Position numbers and translations under genes: made by a program
Assembly (NCBI GenBank): GCA_034437215.1
Contig: DAOTVC010000003.1
Coordinates: 1-64,000, forward strand
DNA length: 64,000 nt
Direction: 5' to 3'
DNA from: DAOTVC01 sp034437215
GTDB lineage: Bacteria; Chloroflexota; Anaerolineae; B4-G1; SLSP01
Part shown: piece after piece, positions 9,378 to 17,664 of the stretch
Layout of the letters: each line of letters opens with the position of its first letter
Position numbering within the stretch: position 1 is the stretch's first letter
The notes under the pieces: model-generated
What the model was told of the DNA's origin: nothing
The model's input: the letters and a program-made list of their open reading frames with translations, nothing else
Databases searched by the model: none

Positions 9378-9487
9378 CCATCGTCAGTTGGAGCAGGCGA
9401 GAGGCGGGTCGTGATCTCGGTTTCGATCCCGGCACGCTGCGCGTCGAGGAGCTGCTGGAACAGTTCGAGCGTCTGCACGAAGAGTGA
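9374..9487 (+). CDS. Possible 37-residue protein overlapping the kinase stop codon
   Basis: A GTG start overlaps the TGA of the hybrid kinase (GTGA), the arrangement used for translational coupling. The peptide reads MTIVSWSRREAGRDLGF..., then a short acidic helix (VEELLEQFERLHEE) to TGA at 9487. A hairpin (9519-9544) follows 31 bp later, so the frame fills the space to the end of the transcript. It matches nothing I recognise and could be chance. Confidence 0.3.
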   Translation: MTIVSWSRREAGRDLGFDPGTLRVEELLEQFERLHEE

Positions 9488-9518
9488 CCCGGCGGCTCCG
9501 ACCTCGGTCCAGGAAGCG

Positions 9519-9544
9519 ACGCCCCGACCTCAGAGTCGGGGCGT
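9519..9544. terminator. Hairpin between convergent genes
   Basis: Ten-base-pair perfect stem ACGCCCCGAC / GTCGGGGCGT with a 6-base loop, between the convergent kinase operon and the gene at 9570-10238. No long T run on either side, so the terminator call rests on position and stem strength. Confidence 0.6.
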
Positions 9545-9569
9545 ATGATTTACAGTGGATGAGCGCCGT

Positions 9570-10238
9570 TCAGCGACCGCCGAAGAGGGAGCGCAGGAGA
9601 CCCCGTCCCAGGCTCTCCGCGGCGGCGACGCGGTAATCACCCTGCCCCCTCGACACGGAGCGATCTCCGAGGAGGGTGTTGAGGAGCGCACGTTGGGCAG
9701 CCGTTCCCGTGTCCTCCCCCGCCTGCTTGGCCTGCAGATAGGTCAGCCCCGCCGGCAGGAGCTGGCTGGCCAGCGCTCCCAGGTCCACCCCCTCCTCCCG
9801 GTCGCCGTGCTGGACGAGGCGCTCCAGAACGCTGGGTGTGCGCGTCACGTCCGTGGGTGTGTAGCGCGCCGGAACGGAGCCCAGCAGGATCTCGACCAGA
9901 TTCACGAGGCTCTCCTCATCGAGGCGCTCTTGACCTCGGAACTGCTCGGCAGCCCGGCGCAGCGCACGAGCGTAGTACTGGCTCGTCGTCCCCTCTCCCT
10001 CCCGCGCCAGGCGTTCCCCGGCATCGTAGAGAGCCTGTGCCGGAGGTTCCGACTCGTGCTCCTGTAGGGCGTTGACGACCGTGCGCAGGTTCCTGACGGT
10101 GTTGTCCCCGTGGTTATGATTGTAGTCGTCGAGCTGATTGATCTCGTTGCGCTTCTCCTGCACCTGTTCCAGGGCCGAGGAGAAGAGCCGGACGAGGTCT
10201 GACGTCTCCTGTTGTCGGGTGAGCTTGCTTCGAATCAT
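9570..10238 (-). CDS. Hypothetical protein, weak DhaL-like N-terminal motif
   Basis: A 222-residue, mostly alpha-helical soluble protein. The segment LDDYNHNHGDNTVRN (about residues 37-51) is reminiscent of the metal/nucleotide-binding Asp segment of DhaL/DAK2 domains (LD...GDGDTGTN), and the rest has helix-rich composition with a DTGTAAQ segment near 177; this likeness is weak and untested. No signal peptide or membrane segment. The ATG at 10238 is preceded by AAAGGGG, and a good promoter lies at 10284-10312. It sits alone on the minus strand inside a block of two-component genes, but nothing visible ties it to them. Confidence 0.7.
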   Translation of the reverse strand: MIRSKLTRQQETSDLVRLFSSALEQVQEKRNEINQLDDYNHNHGDNTVRNLRTVVNALQEHESEPPAQALYDAGERLAREGEGTTSQYYARALRRAAEQFRGQERLDEESLVNLVEILLGSVPARYTPTDVTRTPSVLERLVQHGDREEGVDLGALASQLLPAGLTYLQAKQAGEDTGTAAQRALLNTLLGDRSVSRGQGDYRVAAAESLGRGLLRSLFGGR

Positions 10239-10283
10239 GGTTACCCCTTTCGTGGTCTGTGGATGCTGTTTGGATCCACTCTC

Positions 10284-10312
10284 ACTATAACAAAGTTCTA
10301 CACTCCTGACAA
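10284..10312 (-). promoter_or_regulatory. Predicted promoter of the DhaL-like hypothetical gene
   Basis: Minus strand: TTGTCA, 17-bp spacer, TATAGT, giving a leader of about 40 bases before the ATG at 10238. Confidence 0.6.
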
Positions 10313-10445
10313 AGGTGTTGACGAGCGGGTTCCGTGTTCAGGCGCCGTTTGCTTATCGTCCCCTCCGATGTACACTCGGAGCTATCCTACCCAGACTGCT
10401 CCCATCTTTGACCGCAAAGCACGCTTTCAGAGGAGGGCGACCGCG

Positions 10446-11114
10446 ATGACGACCGTCGTAGTTGTGGATGACCACCCCGTTGTCCGTGCCGGGATGCGTG
10501 CGCTCCTCGAATCGGCGCGCGACCTCAACGTTCTGGCGGAGGGGGCGACGGGGGCCGAGGCCCTGGAGCTGGTGGCTCGCCACCAGCCTGATGTGCTGGT
10601 TCTGGACGTCAATCTGCCCGACCTGAGCGGTCTGGAGGTCGCCCGTCGCCTTCAGACGCGAGGGGATACCCCCGCCATTCTGATCCTGAGCGTCCGCGAC
10701 GATCGCCGGACCATCTTCGAGCTGTTGGCGAGCGGTGCCGCCGGCTACGTCCTCAAGGACGAGGCCCCGGAGCGATTGGTCCATGCTGTGCGGGTGGTGG
10801 CACGGGGCGAGAGCTGGCTCAGTCCGGCCGTGGCCCGGGAGGTGATCGCCCGGGCGGTCACGCCGCAGGAGTTGCCTTCAGAGGGAGTTTTGGAGCCTCT
10901 GACGCCACGGGAGAGCGAGGTCCTCTCTCTCCTGGCCCAGGGGCTCGACAACGCCGCCATCGCCGAACGGCTGGTCGTGACCAAGCGGACGGTTCAGAAC
11001 CACGTCAGCACTATCTACAGCAAGTTAGGCGTGAGCTCCCGCACCCAGGCAGCCCTCTACGCCCTGCGCCACGGGCTGGCCCAGATCGAGCCGGGCGATG
11101 TCGACGATAGGTGA
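10446..11114 (+). CDS. NarL/LuxR-family response regulator
   Basis: A 222-residue DNA-binding response regulator. Receiver domain: VVVDDHPVVRAGM, phospho-acceptor Asp54 in VLVLDVNLPDLSG, Lys in GYVLKDEAP. Output domain: LuxR-type helix-turn-helix (about 155-220) with LTPRESEVLSLLAQG and VTKRTVQNHVSTIYSKLGV. The ATG at 10446 was chosen over the frame opening at 10212 because MTTVVVVDDHP is the normal receiver start and GAGGAGGG lies 9 bp upstream. Its 3' end overlaps the downstream kinase by 17 bp, so the two form a cognate NarL-type pair. Confidence 0.95.
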   Translation: MTTVVVVDDHPVVRAGMRALLESARDLNVLAEGATGAEALELVARHQPDVLVLDVNLPDLSGLEVARRLQTRGDTPAILILSVRDDRRTIFELLASGAAGYVLKDEAPERLVHAVRVVARGESWLSPAVAREVIARAVTPQELPSEGVLEPLTPRESEVLSLLAQGLDNAAIAERLVVTKRTVQNHVSTIYSKLGVSSRTQAALYALRHGLAQIEPGDVDDR

Positions 11115-13335
11115 GGCCCGCTCGCGCTCCCTGAAACCCCTCCTTTTCCTCCTGGCTCTCATCGTTCCCGCGCTCGTAGCCTACGATCTCTACTTCCAGT
11201 GGCAGATACCGTCCATCGACCTGGATCTCGATCCCCGGAGTGGTGAGGTTCTGCGCGTGGAGCGCGACACCTACGGCGACTACGCCGGCTTTCACAGCGG
11301 TGATCTGCTCCTCTCCATCGAGGGTAGCCCCTTCGCCGAGTGGAAGGTGACCGAGCCGGGGCTCTACCAGGTGCTCGTGCACCGCGATGGGCAACGGCTG
11401 GTTTTGGAGCTCCCCGTGGTGCCGCAGGCGCGGATCAACGCGCTCTCCCTCGTCGTGGCCTCGGTCGTCGCGCTCGTCTACTGGGGCGTGGGACTGCTCC
11501 TCGTCGTGCGCCGGTCAGAGAGGGAGGAGGTACGCCTGCTCTTTCTGCTGGCGCAGGCCTTCGCCGTGCTGCAACTCTTTACCCTGGCCCATCCCGGAGA
11601 GACGCTCGTGCCGCGCTGGGCCCTCCTGCTCAGTTACGCTTCCTTCTACGTCGCCGCGCCCCTGCTGGTCCATCTCTATCTCACCTTCCCGGTGCGCCTG
11701 GGCAGCCCGCGGGCCCGCCGGAGGGCGCTGCTCCTCCTTTACTCCGTCTCGGCTCTGGCCCTCGTTGCCTATCTCACCGGCTCTCCCCTGCGGCGTCTCT
11801 CCATCTTCGTCGTGGTCCTCGAGGTCGCTTTGGCCCTCGCTCTGCTTTTCTACGTGTACCTGCGTCACGCCACGCTTGACCAGCGCCGCCGCCTGCGCCT
11901 CGTGCTGACCGGCAACGTCGTCGCCGGGATACCCGGTCTTCTGCTCTACATCTTGCCCCTGCTCTTCGATCGGCCACCTCTTCTGCCCGAATGGGCCGTC
12001 GCCCTCTGTTTGCTCGCCGCGCCGCTCAGCTACCTCGTTGCCGTCGCCCGCGAACGCCTCTTCGAGATCGATCGCTTTCTCAACCGGGCCACCGTCTACT
12101 TTTTTCTCTCCTTCGCCATCTTCGCCATCTACATCGGGCCCTTCCTCCTGCTCTACCGGTTGGCGCCAGGAGATCTTCTGGCCCACACTCTGGTCGTGAC
12201 CTGGCTCTCGCTGCTGCTGGGGCTGGGTTTCAACTGGGCCCGGGAGCAGGTGCAGCGCTGGGTCGATCGTCTCTTCTACGGGGGCTGGTACGACTATCCG
12301 GGCGTGGTGGAGAGGATCAGCGACGCGTTGGCCGTCTGCCTCGAACGGCAGGATCTCCGGGACGTTCTGACCCGGCAGGTGCCCCGTCTCATGCAGCTGC
12401 AGGGGGCCGAGTTGCAGATCGGGGAACCGGGCTTCGGGTCTTCGACCCCGTCCAGATCTTCACTCTCCTTTCCACTCACCTTTCGGGACGGGCTGCGCGC
12501 TCGTTGGTGTGTCGGTTTGCGCCGCGACGGGGACGAGCTTTCCGAGGTAGATCGCCGGATTCTGAAGACGGTGGCCCGCCAGGCGGAGGTGGCCCTGGGC
12601 AACGTGCTCCTGGTCGAGGAGCTGCGGCAGCGGCTGGCGGAGGTGCGCGAGGCGCAGCGGCGCCTGCTCCGCTCCCGGGAGGAGGAGCGCGCGCGCCTGG
12701 CCCGCGACCTGCACGACGGCCCCATCCAGCTGCTCGTGGGGCTCAACCTGCAGCTGCGTCTGCTGCTCAACGAGGTCGAGGGCCACCTGCAGACGGAGGG
12801 TACGCCCTCCTTCCTGCAGGAGCTGGACGGGGTGCGCCTCGAGGTCCGGCATCTGCTCTCCGACCTGCGCCACGTCTGCACCGAACTGCGCCCGCCCATG
12901 CTCGACGCGTTGGGGTTGGGAGCGACCCTGCGCGTCCTGGCGGAGGAGTGGTCGGCTCAGAGTCACGTCCCGGTTGCGCTCGATCTACCCACTGCGGCGG
13001 CTTGCCGTTCTCTCCCTGACGAGGTTGCCGTCAACCTCTATCGGATGGCACAGGAGGCGTTGACCAACGTTGCGCGCCACGCGCAGGCCCAGCGGGTGAC
13101 CCTTCGCCTCCGCGCTTCTGAGCCCGACTCCTGCGTGGTGCTGAGCGTGGAGGACGACGGCTGCGGCTTCACGGTGCCCCCTCAGCTGCGCACGCTGCTC
13201 GCCGACGAGCACTTCGGCCTCTGTGGGATACAGGAGCGCGTGGATCTTATCGGAGGGGAGCTGCAGGTCATCTCCGCGCCGGGAGGGGGCACGACGGTGA
13301 GCGTCGCCTGGTGGCCCGAAACGCCCTCCGTCTGA
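11098..13335 (+). CDS. Membrane sensor histidine kinase (HisKA_3) with PDZ-like sensor segment
   Basis: A 745-residue membrane kinase and cognate partner of the overlapping NarL-type regulator. Order: one membrane helix (about 12-32); a PDZ-like segment (about 35-115, VERDTYGDYAGFHSGDLLL, the pattern used by PDZ domains to position a bound peptide); a bundle of about seven membrane helices (about 120-345); a degenerate GAF-like region (about 390-510); HisKA_3 with His539 in ARDLHDGPIQ; and HATPase_c (about 635-742) with LYRMAQEALTN and DDGCGF. The PDZ-like fold near the N-terminus suggests sensing outside the membrane, but the ligand is unknown. The ATG at 11098 lies inside the regulator gene. 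Confidence 0.92.
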   Translation: MSTIGEARSRSLKPLLFLLALIVPALVAYDLYFQWQIPSIDLDLDPRSGEVLRVERDTYGDYAGFHSGDLLLSIEGSPFAEWKVTEPGLYQVLVHRDGQRLVLELPVVPQARINALSLVVASVVALVYWGVGLLLVVRRSEREEVRLLFLLAQAFAVLQLFTLAHPGETLVPRWALLLSYASFYVAAPLLVHLYLTFPVRLGSPRARRRALLLLYSVSALALVAYLTGSPLRRLSIFVVVLEVALALALLFYVYLRHATLDQRRRLRLVLTGNVVAGIPGLLLYILPLLFDRPPLLPEWAVALCLLAAPLSYLVAVARERLFEIDRFLNRATVYFFLSFAIFAIYIGPFLLLYRLAPGDLLAHTLVVTWLSLLLGLGFNWAREQVQRWVDRLFYGGWYDYPGVVERISDALAVCLERQDLRDVLTRQVPRLMQLQGAELQIGEPGFGSSTPSRSSLSFPLTFRDGLRARWCVGLRRDGDELSEVDRRILKTVARQAEVALGNVLLVEELRQRLAEVREAQRRLLRSREEERARLARDLHDGPIQLLVGLNLQLRLLLNEVEGHLQTEGTPSFLQELDGVRLEVRHLLSDLRHVCTELRPPMLDALGLGATLRVLAEEWSAQSHVPVALDLPTAAACRSLPDEVAVNLYRMAQEALTNVARHAQAQRVTLRLRASEPDSCVVLSVEDDGCGFTVPPQLRTLLADEHFGLCGIQERVDLIGGELQVISAPGGGTTVSVAWWPETPSV

Positions 13336-13452
13336 AGCCGTTCCCGCTTCTCACCCCGACGTCCGGTACTCCGGTACCCCTTTCCCGTCCCCAAGTCAGT
13401 ACTCTACCCCGATGACATCTCGAAGGCTCTATGTTACTCTCCTAGCATAGGG

Positions 13453-13610
13453 TAAGCGTCTGTAAGAAAACAACTTCCCGACGGTGGGTGCTGGGGGAGC
13501 GTAACGAACTTCTGGAAGTGCTGGAGGCGCACAGCCCTCAAACGAGTTAGGAGGCGGTGTTTCATCCTAACTCCAGAGATGTCGGGAAGTTATACTTTTA
13601 CGAACCCTAA
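13453..13610 (+). repeat. 158-bp structured dispersed repeat, copy B
   Basis: Matches, inverted, the copy at 47557-47713 over its whole length, with scattered substitutions (about 85-90% identical by eye). It has near-terminal inverted arms (AACTTCCCGAC / GTCGGGAAGTT) and an internal hairpin GAGTTAGGA...TCCTAACTC. In the other copy this stem reads GAGTCAGGA...TCCTGACTC, a compensatory change. It ends 11 bp before the ATG of the beta-helix gene, so that gene's ribosome-binding site lies just beyond it. Confidence 0.85.
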
Positions 13611-13621
13611 AGGAGGGGAAG

Positions 13622-15139
13622 ATGAAACTCCGGGCATACAAGCGCATAGCTTTGAGTTTGGCGTTCGGCGGGCTCCTGCTGCTGGGACTGACTTTGCTGC
13701 TAAATGACACATCCCAGATAGTCCTTGCTGCACCCAAAGAACTCTTCGTGACGGCTGGTGGGGGCGGTGACTGTTCTCAGGCCAGTCCCTGCGACTTACC
13801 CAGCGCATTGATTCAGGCCGGGGATGGCGACCTAGTCTACGCGGCGGAGGGTACTTACACCGGCACCGGGGGAAGCGTCGTCACGGTGACCCAAAGTATC
13901 AGCCTCTACGGTGGGTGGGATGGCACGACGACCACGCCTGTCGTGCTCGATCCCGAAATGTATCCCACCATCCTGGACGGGGAGGATGCGCGACGGGTGT
14001 TCTACATTGCGGGAGCTATCTTCCCCACCGTCGAGGGCTTCATCATCACCCGAGGGAACGCCAACACCGCGCCTTACCTCGCCGGGAATGGCGGGGGTAT
14101 CTTCAGCGAAGTTGCCAGTCCCATCATCCGCAACAACACGATCGTTAGTAACACGGCCAGCATCAGCCCGACGAGCGGACGTGGCGGCGGTATCTACCTG
14201 TACGGCGCATCCGATTCAGCATTCATCCAGGGCAACCGGATGTTTTCCAACACGGCCCACAGTGATTCGTGGAGCCACGGTGGCGGGGGTCTCTACCTCT
14301 CCGAGAGCGACGCGACCGTGCAAGATAATCTCATCCAGGGTAACACCTGCAGCCGTGCGGGAGGTGGAATCTACATCGGTTACGGTGCCCCTCGCATCCT
14401 GGGCAACGAGATCCGGTCGAACGTGTCAGACGGCAACGGCGGCGGCATCTACTCGCGGTTCGGCAGCCGGTCCTATGTCGAGGGGAACTTGATCGTGAAT
14501 AACGCCGCCGGATGGTACGGTGGGGGCGCCATATTTATCAACGGTGCCCAGCCTACCGTCACCGCCAATCGGGTCCTCAGCAACACGGCCAAAAGCGGTG
14601 CAGGCGTGATCGTGGAAACCAGCAGCTATTACACCGTAACCAACAACTTCGTCGCCCACAACGACAACGGTGGCATCAAGATATGGGATGGCACGCGGTA
14701 TGGCCTCGTGGCGCACAACACAGTGGTTCTCAACGACGGCAGCGAGGGCGGCATCTATCTGGCCTACGGATATATCACCCCCACTGTGGTGAGCAACATC
14801 GTCGTGTCCAATACCTACGGCATCCGGGCGCACACCCACGCCTCCGGCACGCTGGACTACAACGACGTGTGGGGGAACACCACGCAAGACTATGACCTGC
14901 CCGGCGCGCTGGAACCCGGCCCCCACGACATCCAGGCCGATCCGCTTTTCCTCGACCCGAGCGGGAATGACTTTCACCTGCTACCCGGCTCGCCCGGCAT
15001 CGATGCCGGCATCGATGCCCGGGTGACGGTCGACATCGATGGTGACCCTCGGCCTCTGGGCGCCGGCTACGATATCGGGGCCGATGAGGTCAGATGGCGG
15101 CACCTTTACCTGCCTCTGGTCGGGAAGAACTACCCGTGA
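13622..15139 (+). CDS. Secreted right-handed beta-helix protein with YLPLV C-terminal tail
   Basis: A 505-residue exported protein. A signal peptide (basic start MKLRAYKR, hydrophobic core, about 37 residues) is followed by a CSQASPCDLPSALIQA segment and many short repeats of the parallel beta-helix type (PF13229-like), recognisable by recurring GGGIY and NxIxxN patterns from about 130 to 400. Such proteins often bind or cleave polysaccharides, but no catalytic residues can be assigned. The chain ends LYLPLVGKNYP, sharing YLPLV with the tail of the small protein at 17219 (see findings). RBS AAAGGAGG precedes ATG 13622. Followed on the same strand by a lipoprotein gene 89 bp on. Confidence 0.88.
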   Translation: MKLRAYKRIALSLAFGGLLLLGLTLLLNDTSQIVLAAPKELFVTAGGGGDCSQASPCDLPSALIQAGDGDLVYAAEGTYTGTGGSVVTVTQSISLYGGWDGTTTTPVVLDPEMYPTILDGEDARRVFYIAGAIFPTVEGFIITRGNANTAPYLAGNGGGIFSEVASPIIRNNTIVSNTASISPTSGRGGGIYLYGASDSAFIQGNRMFSNTAHSDSWSHGGGGLYLSESDATVQDNLIQGNTCSRAGGGIYIGYGAPRILGNEIRSNVSDGNGGGIYSRFGSRSYVEGNLIVNNAAGWYGGGAIFINGAQPTVTANRVLSNTAKSGAGVIVETSSYYTVTNNFVAHNDNGGIKIWDGTRYGLVAHNTVVLNDGSEGGIYLAYGYITPTVVSNIVVSNTYGIRAHTHASGTLDYNDVWGNTTQDYDLPGALEPGPHDIQADPLFLDPSGNDFHLLPGSPGIDAGIDARVTVDIDGDPRPLGAGYDIGADEVRWRHLYLPLVGKNYP

Positions 15140-15228
15140 TTGCTCAGATGCTTCTGCTCGCTCTTCCGCATGCAAGTACGCTAATAGTGCCGGTCTGACG
15201 GTCTGACCGCTCTACAAGGAGGACGACG

Positions 15229-16692
15229 ATGAGAATCCGCTCCCTGATGGTCAGCCTGCTCGTGTTGCTCGTCGTGGCGTGTGCACCGGCGGTCCGTGAG
15301 CCCGAGAGTGAGATCCCGGGCTCAACTGAGGTCACGCCGGAGGCCTATCTACCCCTCGTGACGGCGACCCCGGCCCCCCTCTCCGGTGACGTTATCGCCC
15401 CCGCCGCCTTCACCTATCTGGGTGCCTTTCGCCTGCCCGACGGCGGTGAGCGCCCCTACACCTTCGAGTATGGTGGCAACGCCATGACCTTCAATCCCGA
15501 TGGTGATCCGGCCAACGGCGACGACCATCCCGGCTCGCTCTTCGTCACCGGGCACGATCGGTTGGCGTGGGGAGAACTGCCTGACGGGGATCGGGTCGCC
15601 GAGATCTCCATCCCCGCTCCCGCCGTCGCTGCGAACCCGGCCGACCTGCCGCAGGCGCTCTTCCTCCAGGATTTCCAAGACGTCACCACCGGCTACTTCA
15701 CCGAGATGGAGGAGATTCCCAAGGTGGGTCTCCAGTACCTCAACCATCCGGTCACCGGCCCCCTCATCCACATCGTCTGGGGGCAGCATCTCCAGCCCGA
15801 GGGAGAGGCCTCTCACGGCTGGTTCAGCGCCGACCTGGCCGCACCCAACTTTCAGGGGGTCTGGTTCCTGGGAGAGCAGAGCCTCTACAGCGTCAACGGC
15901 TACCTGCTCGACGTGCCCGCCGGTTGGGCCGATGCCCACGCCGGAGGGCGCTACCTCGCCAGCGGGCGGATGCGTGATGGGGGCCAGGGGGGGATGGGTC
16001 CTGCGCTCTTCGCTTACCGGCCCTGGTTGCCCGACGGGAGCGCAGCGCCTTCGGGGACGTCCCTCGAGGAGACGCCCCTGCTGCTCTACGGGAACATCTA
16101 CGACAGTGAAGAGATCGTCCGAAGCCTGAACGACTACCAGCATCCCGACGAGTGGGAGGGGGGCGCGTGGCTCACCCGGCCCGACGGGCGCAGCGCCCTC
16201 CTCTTCGCCGGCACCAAGAGTAACGGCACCAAGTATTGGTACGGCTACATCAACGCGGCGGGCCCTGACCTGCCCTGCGTGGACGATCACGTCACCGACT
16301 ACGTCATCTGTCATCTGGCCGACGGCTCCCCCTGTCCGCCGGAGGATCTCGCCGGCTGCTGCGACGAGGACGCCGGCACCTGTGCCTCCTACCGGGGGTG
16401 GTGGTCCACCCGCTTCGACGCCCAGTTCATCCTCTACGACCCTGCCGATCTGGCGCGCGTCGCCGCCGGAGAGCTGGAGCCGTGGGAGCCCCAACCCTAC
16501 GCTGCGCTGGACATCGACGAGCACCTCTATCTCGATCCTCCCGAGTGGGATCTGACCACACTGGGGTGGGGGGATCAGCGCCGGATGCGCATCGGTGACG
16601 CGACCTTCGACCGGCAGAACGGCTATCTCTACGTCCTGGAGCTCTACGCCGAGGGGGCCAAGCCCGCGGTCCACGTCTGGCGGGTGGACTAG
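15229..16692 (+). CDS. Predicted lipoprotein of unknown function
   Basis: A 487-residue exported protein. The N-terminus has a hydrophobic stretch and a lipobox LLVVAC with Cys at residue 18, so it is probably lipid-anchored. A Thr/Pro-rich linker containing YLPLVTATPAP follows. The mature part has blade-like segments (TYLGAFRLP..., GNAMTFNPDGD, HPGSLFVTGHDR, QNGYLYVLELY) that suggest a beta-propeller. A cysteine-rich loop lies at about 345-385 (six Cys including GCCDEDAGTC). No catalytic motif is recognised. GGAGG lies a few bases before ATG 15229. It follows the beta-helix gene and precedes a receiver gene. Confidence 0.8.
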   Translation: MRIRSLMVSLLVLLVVACAPAVREPESEIPGSTEVTPEAYLPLVTATPAPLSGDVIAPAAFTYLGAFRLPDGGERPYTFEYGGNAMTFNPDGDPANGDDHPGSLFVTGHDRLAWGELPDGDRVAEISIPAPAVAANPADLPQALFLQDFQDVTTGYFTEMEEIPKVGLQYLNHPVTGPLIHIVWGQHLQPEGEASHGWFSADLAAPNFQGVWFLGEQSLYSVNGYLLDVPAGWADAHAGGRYLASGRMRDGGQGGMGPALFAYRPWLPDGSAAPSGTSLEETPLLLYGNIYDSEEIVRSLNDYQHPDEWEGGAWLTRPDGRSALLFAGTKSNGTKYWYGYINAAGPDLPCVDDHVTDYVICHLADGSPCPPEDLAGCCDEDAGTCASYRGWWSTRFDAQFILYDPADLARVAAGELEPWEPQPYAALDIDEHLYLDPPEWDLTTLGWGDQRRMRIGDATFDRQNGYLYVLELYAEGAKPAVHVWRVD

Positions 16693-16750
16693 AGGTGGGT
16701 AGAGGGCACAGGGCTTCTGAGGCGCTTTCTTCAATTGGGGATTGAGCAGG

Positions 16751-17110
16751 ATGACCCGTGTTCTGATCGTAGACGACCAGCCTCTCTTTCGGCGGCATCT
16801 GCACAGGCTGTTGGTACACGCCGGTTTGGAATTCGCCGGGGAGGCGAGAGACGTTCAGGAAGCCGCGGGGCTCCTGGAGATGCTGCGTCCCGATCTCGTC
16901 GTGATGGACGTGATGCTACCCGGCGTCAACGGGTTGGAGGGAACCCGGCGCCTCAAGCGTCTGGCTCCTGCACTGCGCGTGATCCTGCTGAGCGCCTACC
17001 GGGACAGCGCTGACGTCTTTCGTGCAGCCGCCCGGGAGGTAGGTGCGGAGGCCTTCCTCTCCAAGGACGAACTGGATCTGAAGGTGGTGCAGGCCTGGGA
17101 AGCACGGTAG
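16751..17110 (+). CDS. Single-domain response regulator
   Basis: A 119-residue receiver without output domain: MTRVLIVDDQPLFRRHL, phospho-acceptor Asp in LVVMDVMLPGVNG (about residue 52), Ser in VILLSAY and Lys in AFLSKDEL. It resembles the receiver half of NarL-type regulators, with the DNA-binding half missing. The ATG at 16751 is preferred; an in-frame TTG at 16742 is possible. No kinase is adjacent. It lies between genes for two exported proteins, 58 bp after the lipoprotein gene. Confidence 0.85.
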   Translation: MTRVLIVDDQPLFRRHLHRLLVHAGLEFAGEARDVQEAAGLLEMLRPDLVVMDVMLPGVNGLEGTRRLKRLAPALRVILLSAYRDSADVFRAAAREVGAEAFLSKDELDLKVVQAWEAR

Positions 17111-17218
17111 GCGCCCAAGAGGAGATATGGGTGGAGTGGCTGCACGCCGCCCCGCTTGGAATACCTGACGTTCGACCTTTGACTTTTGACATTCAACTTA
17201 CTATTGAAGGAGTAAACC

Positions 17219-17449
17219 GTGCCCATAGCAAACTCTCTTCTCGCTTTCGTCCTGACACTGCTGCTTCTCTTTCCTGCCGGTCTCCAACCTCAAGCTCTCA
17301 GCGGAGATAGGAGTGCCGCCGACTACTGCCCCGCGCTGTCGGCGCCTACGGGCCCGACGGTCACCGTGTCCACCGTCTCCGAAGATGAGTACGTCGAGCC
17401 GCCGGAACTGACCCCGCGCCTCTACCTGCCCCTGGTGCTGAGAGACTGA
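17219..17449 (+). CDS. Small secreted protein ending in YLPLVLRD
   Basis: A 76-residue protein: a signal peptide (MPIANSLLAFVLTLLLLFPAGLQPQA), about 40 residues of Thr/Ser/Pro-rich sequence, and the tail RLYLPLVLRD. After signal cleavage only some 50 residues would remain, so the protein is little more than an export signal plus the tail. The GTG at 17219 has TGAAGGAG at the right distance. The tail matches that of the beta-helix protein 2 kb upstream, which argues that the frame is real despite its size. Confidence 0.7.
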   Translation: MPIANSLLAFVLTLLLLFPAGLQPQALSGDRSAADYCPALSAPTGPTVTVSTVSEDEYVEPPELTPRLYLPLVLRD

Positions 17450-17480
17450 GAGAAGAGTCGAATTTAGGAAACCAGAGTTT

Positions 17481-17640
17481 GACTCTGCTGAAAAAAGCCT
17501 TCTTACCACAGAGGGCACGGAGATTTTTTAAAATTGACCTTCATAAAATCAGGAAACAGAGCGTTTTTATCAAAATATTTCACTATCTCCTTGATTTTCT
17601 CGGTGTTCTCCGTGGTGGAAGAAGTTTTTTCAGGGCAGTC
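17481..17640 (+). mobile_element. MITE-like palindromic element, copy 1
   Basis: 160 bp with terminal inverted repeats GACTCTGCTGAAAAAA (left) and GACTGCCCTGAAAAAA (right, read inward), then subterminal ACCACAGAGGGCACGGAG and ACCACGGAGAACACCGAG. No transposase. No target duplication is visible here (flanks GAGTTT and TTAACT). Copy 2 (18522-18680) lies about 880 bp away in inverted orientation. Confidence 0.8.
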
Positions 17641-17664
17641 TTAACTTTTATGGAGGAGGTCGCA

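Noticed and set aside
13740..14500. Repeat-rich DNA in the beta-helix gene as a tandem repeat or CRISPR
   Set aside because: The periodicity is at the protein level (GGGIY, NTxxxN), without identical DNA repeats or spacers.
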